Below the pieces are notes generated by a model. That model did not search any database. It was given only the letters and a program-made list of their open reading frames with translations, and was not told the DNA's origin. A program made the translations under genes and the position numbers. From Ophiocordyceps camponoti-saundersi (nom. inval.) (lineage: Eukaryota; Ascomycota; Sordariomycetes; Hypocreales; Ophiocordycipitaceae), in the NCBI GenBank assembly GCA_003339415.1, contig PDHQ01000007.1, positions 389,180 through 453,179 on the forward strand: a DNA stretch of 64,000 nt, given 5' to 3'. Shown one piece after another: positions 26,101 to 36,671 of the stretch. How positions within the stretch are numbered: position 1 is the stretch's first letter; every line of letters starts with the position of its first letter.

Positions 26101-28902
26101 TCAACGGCTCCGGCTGCGTCCGCCACAGCAGGCAGAGGCAGAGGCAGAGGCAGAGGCGCGAGCGTACGAAGCAGAGGTGCAAGCAGAGGAAGAGCAAGAG
26201 GCGGAAGCTTCAGGGCAACGTCGTCTGCTCCGGGTGAACACCAGCCACATCAGCCACACCAGCCATCGACGCAGCCGCCACAGGTGCGGCAGCCGTTCGC
26301 CGAGCAGCCCCAAGCTCTCGGTCTGGATGAGGCGTTTGCAAACACAGATCCAAACGATGACGGACAGGTTCCGGATCTCATCCCGCCCCTGGGAGAGCAA
26401 GATATCCAGAACCAGCTTCAGCAGGGAAACAACAATGCTGATAACAATCTCCTGCAGGACTTTAACCAGCCGCCCCCTCTGGGTCAGGGCTTCACGCAGA
26501 CAGGACAGCAGAACCAGGGCTTCCAGCCGCAGGCCTCCGGACATGAAGGCTTCCTACAGACGAACCCTGGTAACCAAGGCTTCTCGCCTCCGGGGCTCGG
26601 TAATCTGGGCTTCCAGCCGCTAGGCAATGGATATCAAGGCCTTGGGCAGCCGTTCCCTCCCTACCAAGGCTTGCAACAACCGTTCGGTCCATATCAGGGC
26701 CTTCCACAATTCATCTCTCCGAACCATAGCTTCGGGGGACCAAATCCTCTACTTCAGGGCTTCCAGCAGCCGTTCCCCCAATACCAGAACTTTGCATTCC
26801 CGCGATTTCAGCCTTTCCCGCAGCAGCCCCTCACGTCGAGCCAGGACCTGGGTCAGCCGCCGCGTGTGATCCGATACCTTCAATACGACCCGTCGACACG
26901 CAAGGGCATGCTGCAACAGCTCTCATTCGCGGCCATTCTGGCCATCTCCGGCGACGAGCGGGTAGGGCCCCTAATCGAGCCTCATGTATTGGATTTTGCA
27001 CGGACCATCGACAGGCTTAACGATGAAGCGTCCGCGCATAACTCCCCGTCCACGCATCCTCCTCCTCCTCCTCCGCCTCCGCCCCCCTTCAGTGGTGGCG
27101 CCGGTAATGGAGAAAGTAGCAGGCCTCCGGGTGGTAGCGGGCCTCCGGGTGGTGCAGGTGGTGGGCCCTCGGGCGGTGGCAACGGCGGAGGTCGCGGGCC
27201 TCCTCCCCCTCCCCCTCCCCCTCCCCCTCCCCCTCCGCAAAACAACCCTCACGATGACGACGACGACGACGATGATGACGACGACGATGACGATGATGAA
27301 GACGACTACGAGGTTGGCGGCGACAACGTTCGTCGGGGGCCTTCTCGTGAGCCCAACCGACAGCGAGACGCCCCTCAGAATCGTCCACAGGATCAGGGAG
27401 CATCAAGCCACAACACCAGCCGTGCGACCCGCAGCTCCGACTTCAAACGCTGGACGGGAGTAGGCGACAACAATACCAAAGACCTCCTGAACCTAGCAGA
27501 TGAGGAACGCGCCCTCGCCCTAGACCGACAATACGAAGACTTGCGATCGGACGGACCGACACACATCTACGAGGATCCCGCAGACGTGCCAGTGGGGGAA
27601 GTGGGGGATGAGAACGCCGGCGCGGACGAGGTAGAGAATCGGCCCCCCCCTAATCGTCCTCCTCTCCCAATCGACCCAGCCTTGCAAGCGATGGGTTCTC
27701 ATTCTCAGCTCGCAGCGCCGATAGTGATGCAGAGCTCGGCCGTCATGGCAGCCTCGCAGCGTCTAGGCATGGCCCTCGCCGGCCCCGTCCCCATCACGAG
27801 CAGCCACCGCGCTCCCTTGGGCACCATCCAACGCCACGGCGCATCGCCCAGCACAAACGTCTGCTCCAACCGCTCCTCGATCGAGTCGGTACGATGGCTA
27901 ATCTCCCGACCCAACATCCTGGTGTCGCAGCACTGGGAAGAAGTCGCCGCAGCTGCCGAGAGGCCGGCACCGTCCGCGACCCGACTCTTCAACATCGTCA
28001 ACGGCGTCGAGGGACCGTCACAGCTCCCCGATCCCGCAGCAGGCGCGGCGCCAGTCCAAGATGAGCTCCAACGGATCCCCATCACCCCTGACAAAGAAGA
28101 CGACGCCCCCGAATGCCACCCCATCGTCTGCAGTGATCCCTCAAACGACGAAAACAACCCCGGGAACTCCAACTGCGGCCTGGCCCTCCCACCAGGCCAA
28201 GGCTGCGTGTCCCTCGACCACAGAGGCAACAGCTCCGTCCACGGCTCCGGCGTATGCGACGCCTGCTGCCAAGAAAGCGTCGACATCCTGTACGACGCGA
28301 GCGAAGAGCCCATCGCCCCCTCGGAGATCAAAGCCATGCGCGCCTATTTCTGCACCAGCTGCTCCGCCTCCCTCTCCAACCTGACGGAGGAGACGGCCGG
28401 CCAGCTAGTCAAGATGGGCGCACGCGAGATCTACGGAGCAGACTTCAAGAACGACTCTCACAGCAAAGCCGTCGTCCACCGCCACAACGTCTCGACCCAC
28501 TCCGTGTCCCTGCCCGCCACGGGCTGCAGCTGCGGCACCAAGATATTCAGCCACCGCCTCTGCCGCCACCACCGGCTCTCGTACGCGGCCAAGGCGATGA
28601 AGCAGGTCCGCAAGATGCGCGCCTGGCGCTCCGCCGCCTTCCGCGGCTCCGACCCCTGCCCCGGCTGCCTCCTCGCCAAGCCGGCTTCCGAGGCAGGCCT
28701 CTCATCCTCGCTCAGGAGGGGCCACAAGCCCGTCGCCTGGATGTGCATGCAGTGCAACGCCGCCGTCCTCAACCAGCCCGATCGGGCCCTCGTGGCGGGC
28801 TTCGAGGACTGGTGCCCTGACGGGATGTCTATGCAGTGGCTGTCGCAGGCTGCGGATATATCCGACGCGATGGTGGACATTTATGAGGATCCAATCCCAT
28901 AG
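23200..28902 (+). CDS. 1900-residue multi-Cys-module, low-complexity protein
   Basis: One uninterrupted exon encodes 1900 residues. I recognise no whole-protein family. Order: Ser/Thr/Gln-rich start; basic-acidic patch near 190-245 (KGKRRAD, DDEEEEGDED); Gly/Gln-rich 250-460. A Cys-rich block at 490-795 has several C-x2-C modules and ends in a classic Zn2Cys6 pattern, CARC...CDSC...C (767-795). Then Asp-rich and GRGRGRGRG repeats near 950-1010, a QG-rich repeat zone near 1070-1210 (PPYQGLQQPF, GPYQGLPQF), poly-Pro, a poly-Asp run near 1352-1370, and a second Cys-rich domain at about 1686-1880 (CDACC, CTSCSASL, CSCGTKIFSHRLC). The fungal Zn2Cys6 module binds DNA in known regulators, so a nuclear role is plausible but unproven. 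The stated start is the first ATG of the frame. Confidence 0.75.
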   Translation: MAPGGKGGKGPAASHGRATRANATASTTQVTDPQAGTAPTGRETRSRQASGSKQNAPGTSTTTSTSQATQPSGNGPSKVSSNTRSHSRQPSDQAGASTGASQAGASTTNKGSRAGSSTTSSSRTRRARNAHVPLILPVPEPAASTGPTTRSASTTRQTSDQPQRGQLETIADKSPAQPQLSEKAKGKRRADYVSDSEHGPSRDKRRRLREDDEEEEGDEDAEGEDVEDEEMDENVDPQVQQRAPAKPSSQVVGKRKRGPELAQGQGQQGHGHGGLGQGHGNNMAPYGGAHPMAAAVDPYGGVAQQAFVPSGNAFNYRPGPSSAHLPPARTQFEAFQGGYQPGLFPGSYQPLAYSQIGGGYIAPHQLGLWAPFAPNLSGGNQFAHQQGNQNQPGANPLVHPQGNQPASNQPRSQQGNQPSGSQAAAQQGASQSGGQAAPSGGSGAPPAGRKGPPKSKGNDGPGRGGDTEEPENLDDGSPISKKRKRNKRVCEFCKSAEAARKQDPNLPVLPPCDWIENDKFSRECTNCANHRFDNPGSEHECKISRKQQKDIWRRYADGHPKEYNPHKCDRCEAGGVGGYCDADPYLGLACSGCSTAKNQVECKVGGKVMGRRPNPRQGVERWFRRQCEGCNNPKARKHGVGCSWLKDRKSWKEPCTDCASKGRACIDSGYVVGQIPPPTIPTKWTVSHQLGGAWAEIRGSTPWRSGCKECVINGNHCRALTDTAEFSCNRCQQLGIDCIDNSSGNILRPQFDLSRVGIGIFLPFFACARCRELKRNCDHQRPCDSCYHRGEQHLCDDPNDSQKKGSCFKNRLEPQPGPLYYLALGYGANGVDDVKDGSKIEHWIGAPFAIYQMAGKVGETNDTGKMAIVSLAVKVRNNLNPMQAPPHGGIGGRLAGRRPSSLTVAELVYMLREMWVAIYPMQNDSRYLAMKNEAFQLRRDAIKKEGDDDGDDDNNDNADDNDPGVGPSTAPAASATAGRGRGRGRGASVRSRGASRGRARGGSFRATSSAPGEHQPHQPHQPSTQPPQVRQPFAEQPQALGLDEAFANTDPNDDGQVPDLIPPLGEQDIQNQLQQGNNNADNNLLQDFNQPPPLGQGFTQTGQQNQGFQPQASGHEGFLQTNPGNQGFSPPGLGNLGFQPLGNGYQGLGQPFPPYQGLQQPFGPYQGLPQFISPNHSFGGPNPLLQGFQQPFPQYQNFAFPRFQPFPQQPLTSSQDLGQPPRVIRYLQYDPSTRKGMLQQLSFAAILAISGDERVGPLIEPHVLDFARTIDRLNDEASAHNSPSTHPPPPPPPPPPFSGGAGNGESSRPPGGSGPPGGAGGGPSGGGNGGGRGPPPPPPPPPPPPPQNNPHDDDDDDDDDDDDDDDEDDYEVGGDNVRRGPSREPNRQRDAPQNRPQDQGASSHNTSRATRSSDFKRWTGVGDNNTKDLLNLADEERALALDRQYEDLRSDGPTHIYEDPADVPVGEVGDENAGADEVENRPPPNRPPLPIDPALQAMGSHSQLAAPIVMQSSAVMAASQRLGMALAGPVPITSSHRAPLGTIQRHGASPSTNVCSNRSSIESVRWLISRPNILVSQHWEEVAAAAERPAPSATRLFNIVNGVEGPSQLPDPAAGAAPVQDELQRIPITPDKEDDAPECHPIVCSDPSNDENNPGNSNCGLALPPGQGCVSLDHRGNSSVHGSGVCDACCQESVDILYDASEEPIAPSEIKAMRAYFCTSCSASLSNLTEETAGQLVKMGAREIYGADFKNDSHSKAVVHRHNVSTHSVSLPATGCSCGTKIFSHRLCRHHRLSYAAKAMKQVRKMRAWRSAAFRGSDPCPGCLLAKPASEAGLSSSLRRGHKPVAWMCMQCNAAVLNQPDRALVAGFEDWCPDGMSMQWLSQAADISDAMVDIYEDPIP

Positions 28903-30254
28903 TTGCTGCTGATGATGATTCCGTCGATTTTCTTTTTCTCTTTCGAGGGGTTCGTGTCTTTTCTTCTTTCCTTTCTGTCTGTCTCTGTTTTCTCCCGTTT
29001 TATCAGCTCGCTTGTTTCGTTCTTATCTGTTCGCTTGTATCCTGTCATGTTAGTGGCGTGTGTCGTTTCGTTTTCACGACAGATGAAGCGTCGTCTTCCA
29101 GAGCTGGCCTCGGTCGACGTGACTCAGTCTGTTTGCGACGCATGAGTAAATTTCGGTAATGATGAAGTAAGATAGATGGTGTTCGTTTCCTTGTCGAGTC
29201 AGTTAGAATAGACGGTGTTGTTTCCTTCACATGTTTGTTTACCAGAATAGACGGTGCTCTTTTCCCCTCATATCGAGTCACTTAGATTGAAGTTAGAACA
29301 GACGGTGCTGTTTCCTTCACATGTTTGTTTACCAGAATAGAGCTGTTTTCTTCTTCGCATATTTGTACACCAGAATATCCGTTCAAGGTGATCTTTTCCC
29401 TACATCGTGTCAGTTAGTATCCGTACAAGGTGTTCTTGTTTCCTGTCTCGAGTCAGTTGGAAGAGACGTTGCTGTTTCCATCTTCACCTGGTTTGTTCAT
29501 CAGAAATGGACGTTGTCATGTTGTTTTTTTCCCCTACGTCGTTATTTAGCAGACTAGATAGACAGTCATGTCGTCCTTGTTTGTTTTCTCTCGATTGCGC
29601 TCGTCATTCAACTGCTGCTTGCTTGCTTGCTTGCTAGGTAGGTTGCCATCAACTTCTTCCTTTCGCTAATCCTCGTTCAACCGCTCTTCTTCGAACCCCC
29701 AAACCCCTCGCCTCTCACGGGGGAAAAGGGGGGGGGGGGGGGGGGGAGAAGGGGGAGAGGGTCCTCTCTCACGGGTGGTAAAGCACAAACTGGGCATTAC
29801 AGTTATGAAATAGCGCCATCTAACGCACGTTGGCTTGAAGCGCTCCCGAGACCTGCCTCATCTCCCCGCCGCCCTCTGTCGCCGTCTCTGTCGCCGACTC
29901 TCTTTCACGCCGCCTCTCTGTCTTCGTCCCCCTCTCTCCGTCTCCCTGCCTCCCACCTCTCCTCTCGTCACACGTCCCTCCCATGCAGACAAGGCCGTCG
30001 CGTCGTCCGATGCATGGAAATAAAGCGCTGCTGTGTTATTATTTTGTCCCGTCCACCTCGGCCGTTGCAGAACAGAAAAGAAAAACCTGTAGCCCCAAAC
30101 ATCGTCAAAGTTTGCCCTTTTTTTGGTTCCCTGCTTTCCCTTCTTCCCCTTTCGGACACTCCACTTCGGCGACGAATAGAACAGAGTTATCTTCTTTCTT
30201 CTTGTTTTTAATCCCCTTTCCCCATGTCCTTTGTCGTGTCGAGGCCGGTTCGAT
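28903..30254. repeat. Intergenic region with 90-bp-period degenerate repeat
   Basis: T-rich 3' flank, then 29160-29560 carries a degenerate tandem repeat. TTCCTTCACATGTTTGTTTA occurs identically at 29221 and 29311, exactly 90 bp apart. The GTTAGAAYAGACGGTG segment before it repeats with the same period, and a half-unit (AGAATAGACGGTGCT) recurs inside. Later copies (ACCAGAATATCCGTTC, CATCAGAAATGGACG) are decayed. A CTTGCTTGCTTG microsatellite lies near 29619 and a short G run at 29728-29746. No gene is visible. Confidence 0.7.
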
Positions 30255-31149
30255 TCACAAGATGACGCACTTTGAACAGCATCCCTCTTCCCTCTCGCCG
30301 TCTTCGACATCCATGGGTTTGGGCGGCCCGTTGATGCCGGAATTGCCGCCGCTGCCGGTGGAATAGCCTTGCATCTCGCGGTTATATCTCCGAATCTCTC
30401 TAACGATGTCGTAAAAGGCCTTGTCGACGTTGATGCGCGACTTGGCCGACGTCTCGATAAACTTGCAGCCAAACGACTTGGCCAGTGCGTCCCCCTCTGG
30501 ATCCAACGAGTCAGGGGGGGTGGGCAATGTCACCTCGGGGGCGTTTCGTTGGGAATCCTACCTTGCCAGGTGACCTCGCGCTCGCGTTCGTCGAGGTCGC
30601 ATTTATTGCCGACGACGACCATGGGGAAATAGTCCTTGTCTTTTACGCGGAGGATTTGCTGCTGAAATGTTGTGATTTCGTCGAAGCTCTGTCGGGAGGA
30701 GATGGAGTAAACGAGTAGGAAGCCCTCTCCGGTGCGCATGTATTGTTCACGCATCGCGCTGTACTCTTCCTGGCCGGCCGTATCTAGAACGTCGAGCAGG
30801 GCCACCTCGTCGTCGATGAGGCACTGCTTGCGATACGAATCTGGTGGGAACGACATCGACAGAAAACGTCAGTCGGAGAGCGGTGAAGTTTCGCCAAGGC
30901 GGGAGAGAGAAAAGAGCGAACCTTCGATTGTGGGATCATATTCGTCGACGAAGTGACTTTGAATCAATTGGATTGTCAGGCAGGATTTGCCGACGCCACC
31001 TCCGCCGACGACGACGAGCTTGTACTCTCGCAGAAACTAAGCAAGGGCCCAAGGTCAGCAAAAATTGTGTATTAATTAACATTTTTTTTCTCTTTCGGCC
31101 TGAGGCCTGGAAGCGAGCGGATTGACGATGCCTTTGCGGAGGAAGCCAT
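30255..31149 (-). CDS. RAS1: Ras-family small GTPase
   Basis: Four exons, 31149-31132, 31036-30922, 30840-30562 and 30496-30255, give 217 residues. All Ras boxes are present: [12 protein letters not shown]-loop, DEYDPTIED effector switch [12 protein letters not shown] switch II, NKCD and ETSAK. The C-terminus is CCSKCVIL, a prenylation CaaX box with palmitoylatable Cys just before it. Ras couples receptors and nutrient signals to cAMP/PKA and MAPK pathways at membranes, and in fungi to growth, morphology and virulence. Intron 1 (31131-31037) must start with GC (AAG|GCATCG) to keep FLREYK in frame, since the only nearby GT would break it. A good CTGAC branch site precedes its TTAG end. Confidence 0.92.
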
Positions 31150-31885
31150 CGCGGCTTTTGCTTTGATGTTTCCTTTTTATTCTTGATTTTTCCTTTTTTT
31201 CGTTCCCTTTTCCCCCTCAAAATCGAGAGATGGCAGTTGGATGGACCGTGGCCGTAAAAGAAAAGGGAGGGAGGAGTAGCAATCCGACGACGACGACGAC
31301 AGAACAAATTCAGACGGCTCGTGTCGGAATCACGCGTGTCTCGGATCGCAGGGGCGGACAAAACGGCGAGCGGCGGCAGGCAAGCCAGAAGGGGAAAAGA
31401 AGGGCCGGCTAGGGCGAGCGGGAACCGAGGTCGCGACAGGGAGAGAAGATGAAGGGGAGAAGAAAAAAAGGGAGAGAGAGAAGAGGAGAGTAAGTGAGTG
31501 AGAGAGTGGGAGAGAAAGAAGTCTGGAGATAGAGAGAGAGAGAGAGAGAGAGAGATAGTGACAGATTGGGGGGGGGGGGGGGGAAGGAAGAGGGGGGAGG
31601 AGAACGGACTTGGGTCTCGTTGCAGGTGCAAGACGAGAGATGGTGATGCGATGTGGTGGGAGGTGAGATGATGACGACGATGGCAGCGGACAATGCACAA
31701 CGAGGGGGAGGGGAGAAGAGGGGAGGGGGGGGAGAGAAGAACGGAGACCGGAGGATGTGGATGTGACGGATGGATGGATGGAGAGCGGCTAGTAGGAGTA
31801 GGAGGAGGTGGAGGAAGAGGAGGAGGAGCTTTTTTTTTTCCCTTAATAACTGGGGGTTGGAGAGAGACAGAGAGAGAGGAGGGGA

Positions 31886-31944
<59 letters not shown>

Positions 31945-34900
31945 CGGGGGGGGGGGGGGTGGGGGGGCGTGAGCGCGGGTGTGCTGTGCTACGGGCTACG
32001 GGCGACAGGCCACAGGCTAATAGGCTATCCGTATACCGCACATACATACAGGCTATACCTACAGGCTACAGGCTACTACCACAGGTGTCCAGCAGCAGCG
32101 TTGGCGGCTACCTGGTAGCGGTAGGGCAAGTAGCGGTACCTACCGGCTACAGCCTATCCGTACACCCACGGCAGCTCTCTCTCAGCAGCAGGCTAGCGGT
32201 AGGTATTTCGCCCCTGGGTGGATGGATGGACGGATGGATGGCCATCTCTTGGCACTAAATGCCCGTCTACTAGCGGCCCAGGCAGTGTAGCAGGCGAGAA
32301 CAAAAAAAAAAGTCTGTGAGGAGAGGGGAGGAAGAGGAAGAGGAGGAGGAGGAGGAGGAGGAGGAGGAAAGACAGCTGCGAGCAGACGATTCGGGGCTCA
32401 ACAGCAGTGGCCGACATGAATGACGACCAACAGTCACATCCGTCCGTCCAAGCAAGAGTACATATGTACCTATGTACATAAGTAGCCCACCCCACTCCCA
32501 CCACCCCTCCCCGGCACCCAGCACCCAGCACCCAGCACCCAGCACCAGGCCACCAGCACCTAACGGCCCTCTCTCTGTTCCGCGACGGTACCTCGACTAC
32601 GGCTAACGTGCGGTACAATCCAGTACGGTTGGGGAAGGCCCGGCAAGCGAAGCGTCCGTGCCTTTTTGTTCCTTGGATCCGCTGCTTCGGGGCATTGGTT
32701 CTTTAGAGGGGGGCAAAGGATTAGGTGTCGGTACTTTTTTTTTTCCCTCCCCTTTTTTCTTTTTTCTTTGCTATTTTAGATTGACGTATTTATTTTCCTT
32801 GTTCTTCTTCTTTTCTCGTGATTTACCATGTTCGTCATCGTCTTTCTATTCTCTATTACCATCCGTCTCCGTACCATGTGTTTGGAGCCGGCGAAACGGA
32901 CCGGACAACCAGCTCCCTGTTTCCCCCCCCAAAAGCCGATACAGCAAGGATTGAAAGAGAGGAAAAGACAATATGAATTGGGGAGGGTTAAACATGAATA
33001 AGCAGTGAATTAATAAACAAAACAACGTTATTTTGCTTTCAGCAGTTTCAACATGATGATGAATTTCTTCAACACCAAACCCGGCCATGTACATACATAC
33101 ATACATACATGCTTTGCCGAGAATCACATCGTTTCACAGCAAAATAATAAACGGATTCATTCTGCACAGAATAAAAGAAGAAGGAGCACAAGTTACAAAA
33201 ACATCGAATCTCTCGAGAAACCAGCAATCACGATGAGAGGCACCGCTTCTTAGCCGCTAACCGGCGCGGCGGCTCCCCCTTTCCCTTTCGCCCCTCTTCC
33301 TCCTCACGAGCTCTCTCTCACACACACACACCCCTCTCTCTCCTCACTCGAAAGCCGGCTTGCATGAAACAAGGTCAGACGCACGCTCTAAAACGAAAAA
33401 AAAAAAGAAAAGTGCATCATAAAACAGACCCCCCAGATCAGATGTAAAGGCCCTTTTTTCCCTTCCTCTCATTCTCTCTCCCCCCCTTCTATCAAAGATC
33501 GTGGGGAAAAGGGGGGGATCTTTTGCACGCTGCTTACCGACGCCACGGGTCCCGAAGAGTGGTGATGCATCCAATTGGCGACTGTCCGTGAAGATACAGC
33601 ACACAAGGTACGAATAGGATAACATCGACCAGGTAGGTCCATACATACATACACGCACATACATGCATATGCACACACCTACAGCAAGTAATTACCACTC
33701 CTATTCTCATGAGCCATTTTATAAAAACCCCTTTCCTTTCGAAAAAAAAGGGGGGGGGATTCAGGGATGTACAAAGCCTTGATCGACGCAATGCAAGACT
33801 CAATCAACGAGCCAGACAAAAAACCTCCGGTGCCTTCCCCCACGCCAACTAATGCAGAGGGGGAAAGAAGGACGAGGAAAAAAAAAGAAAGGAAAATAAA
33901 GTGATGAGAAGGAAGAGAAGGAAAGAAAAAAAAAGGAAGGAAAGGAAGGGAAAAGGCATCTCCTCATGGCATCTCGACGTGCATGCAGCATACATACAGG
34001 ATGCCCACCTACTTATACGAACGCCGTCGCCGAAACCTGCCGTAGGGAATTCATCAAAGAAGAGGAGAGAATCGTCGTCTCTCTCCCTCTCTCTTCTGTT
34101 CTCTATCCGTATGTATTCGTAGTATGTGCGGATTCGGACTTGCATCTTGAACCAATATGCCTCGCTCATCCTCACATATCACACCTTCCTAGTAATGCAC
34201 AGCACAACGACATCACAACCACCCTAATGCAAGCTCCAAAAAGGGGGTTATCACTTATCACACTCTGTCATTCTCTCATTCTCTCATTTTCTCTCTCTCA
34301 CACACACACACACTCACACTCACACTCACACTCACACACTCACACACACACTCACTCACTCACTCACTCACACCCACTCTTCCTCCTTAACCTCCTCCTC
34401 TCCCCCCCCCGTCCTCTCTCTCACCCCTGTGCTTCTAGAATGATGCTCTTAGCTCCTCTCCCCAACTCCACACCCCCCCCAACCCACCTTCTCCCCCCCT
34501 TTTCCATTCCCTGGTCCGTGATGCCGATTCCTATCTCGTACAACTGTCCATCCAATCCACCACCACCCTAGATAGGGGGGGTAAAGGGGCATGGGCATGG
34601 GGATAGCCTGTAGGGCAGGGGGAGGTGGAGGGGGGGATGGAGGGGTGCCAGATTATCATCCACGCGCCGGGGAAACGTTAACGTTGCCTCTAATAGTCGT
34701 ACAGACCACGTTGATTTGTCACCGCAAATCTTCACAGACATGCCCCGTACATACCTTTATGCCTATCCCTATCCGTATGTACGTTCATACATACCTACTT
34801 ACACACGTACATACGGATACATACATCATTGATACAGCCGCATGCTCCTCTACACCATCTCACCCAAACGATAACGGACCCAGCAAGCAGCCTCTCGAAA

Positions 34901-35180
34901 TTCTACGATGACGAACCAGATAACAGAGCAACCAGGGTCTCCCCGGTGTCGAAAGAAGCCGTATCCGTAGTGTCAGAACCTTCAGTCGACAAGCTACTAC
35001 CGATGTAACCAGAAACACGAGACAAAATTCCGTATAAAGAATATCATGACCCATTCTCACACATATGGATATTCCTTCTCAGCTCAAATGCCCCTCCGCC
35101 GACCGCCATCGGCCCAGGTCCGTGCCCCCCGGTCGACCTTCCCCCCTCCGTCCGGTTCTACCAAACCCCCTCCTTCTCGA
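31150..35180. repeat. 4-kb low-complexity intergenic region
   Basis: No supportable gene in either strand. The part upstream of RAS1 (31150-31850) is GA-rich on the plus strand, including a (GA)n run at 31530-31553 and a G run at 31570-31582. A G tract covers 31887-31967. At 31985-32150 a short CTACAGGCTA/TACCGGCTA motif repeats irregularly, and GCACCCA repeats occupy 32514-32550. (CATA)n runs occur at 33089-33110 and 33640-33665, and a (CA/CTCA)n array at 34298-34376. Long open frames here are low-complexity Ser/Pro/Gly and are not proposed as genes. Confidence 0.65.
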
Positions 35181-36671
35181 CTACGGATCCTTGTCCGTTC
35201 CGCTACCGGCTTCCTCCTCCTCGGCCTCCGTCGCCACACGCTGACCCTGCACCCGATCCGTGACCTCGGCAACCAAGCTCTCGATGAAAGCTGCATCCCT
35301 GAAAAAGACCGCCGTCAGCACGTCAATTCACTTCGCTTGTGCCTTTCCACCGCCCCCTGGTCTCTCCTTATCACAACTTCAAAGACGAGGTAGAATAAGA
35401 AGAGGATGTAACAACAACAAAAAAAGGGGGGAAGAAATAAAAAGGAAGAAGAAGAGAGAGAGAAAGAGAGAAACTCACCTGCCCACAAGCGTCACCGTGT
35501 TCCGCGACTTTCCCCAGCGAGGATAGCTCCCGACCTTGACGCCCCTAGCCTCAACCCGAGCTGCCAGCTCGCCGAGGTATCCAGCAATGGCACTCTCAGC
35601 CAAGGGCGTAGCAATCAAAACCCTGGTCGACCCTTTCCCCTCAGGATCCACCAACCTCGGTAGAAGAAGGGGTTTAAGCCCATCAAGAAGACGAACGACT
35701 GCCGCGAAATCCCAAGTTCAGCACACGTCCAAAACCACCAACCAAAAGACGCCTGCAAAACAACGAAAGGGGGAATAAAAAAAAGACGTACAAAGCCTCG
35801 GCACACCCGGCAAGACGTGAACGTTCCCGTTGACGACACAGACCGGAACCCAAAGGTCATCGCGCGGAAAGAGAAACTGCTCCTCGCTCGATTTGCCCTC
35901 GTCCGTCGGGAGCTTCACCATCCGTAGCTTGGCCGTCAGCTCGGGCGAGTCCTCTTCGTAGCTGAAGTTGGGCTGCGAGGGGTGCGGCTTGGATAGCTTC
36001 TTCATCTTCTCGAATGCTTGCTGGTGTAGCTTGAGGGGGAGGTTGAAGGCCTTTGCGATGGATTGATAGGTGATGTCATCGTGTCTGATGGGGAAAAAAA
36101 GAGAAAACAGGGGTTAGCTGAAGAGGAGTGGAAAAAAAGAAGGGAACGAGCTTGATGAGAAGCTCACGTCGGTCCTATACCGCCGCTGGGAAGGGTGTTA
36201 GTGGTTCATCGTCATCGACGTCGACGGCTTCGAAGCCCAATTCCTCACCTGGTGACGACAAAGTCATAACGACGGCTCATCCTCCGAACAGCCTCAACAA
36301 TATCCTCCTCCTCATCCTCAATAACCTCAATCCTTTTCAAGCGCTTCATAAAAACAAATCAGTTAAGAAACCCGCTCCAAAAAAGCCTCACCATTATGAT
36401 CAAGAGCCGCAAAGAACATACGATGCCAAGCGAAAAGCACCATTTCGCCACGTAAGCCGAGTTCGTCTAACCCATCCACGATCAACATCATCTTCCGAGA
36501 TTCCGAAATTCCCATTCCCCAAAAGACTCACATCAACAGTCTAGAAGGTAAAGGAATCAGCTGAAAAAAGTCACGAGGGTGATTAAAAAAAAAACAGAAA
36601 AATACCTTCCCACCAAGAACCTCATCGCCTATAATCAAGCAAGCAGCCGTATGAATCGTAGAAGTCGACAT
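35181..36671 (-). CDS. MoaB/MogA-fold molybdopterin-binding domain protein
   Basis: Eight exons: 36671-36606, 36540-36532, 36466-36422, 36343-36249, 36185-36168, 36084-35792, 35698-35479 and 35298-35181, giving 287 residues. The splices rebuild [30 protein letters not shown], the VVTSGGIGPTHDD motif and the LPGVPRLF strand. These mark the MoCF-biosynthesis fold shared with MoaB/MogA and the N-terminal half of animal FAD synthase. Exon 2 is 9 nt and exon 5 is 18 nt. Fungi keep a stand-alone protein of this type; whether it acts on molybdopterin or on FAD-type nucleotides is unknown. The frame is open upstream of the chosen ATG, so a longer N-terminus or an upstream exon is possible. Confidence 0.87.

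Noticed and set aside
31409..32047. 212-residue minus-strand Pro/Ser/Leu ORF
   Set aside because: Produced by the GA/CT-rich and poly-G region; several frames are equally open and none shows domain-like composition.
33089..34376. CRISPR-like regular repeats
   Set aside because: These are CATA and CA/CTCA microsatellites without spacers, in a fungal genome.
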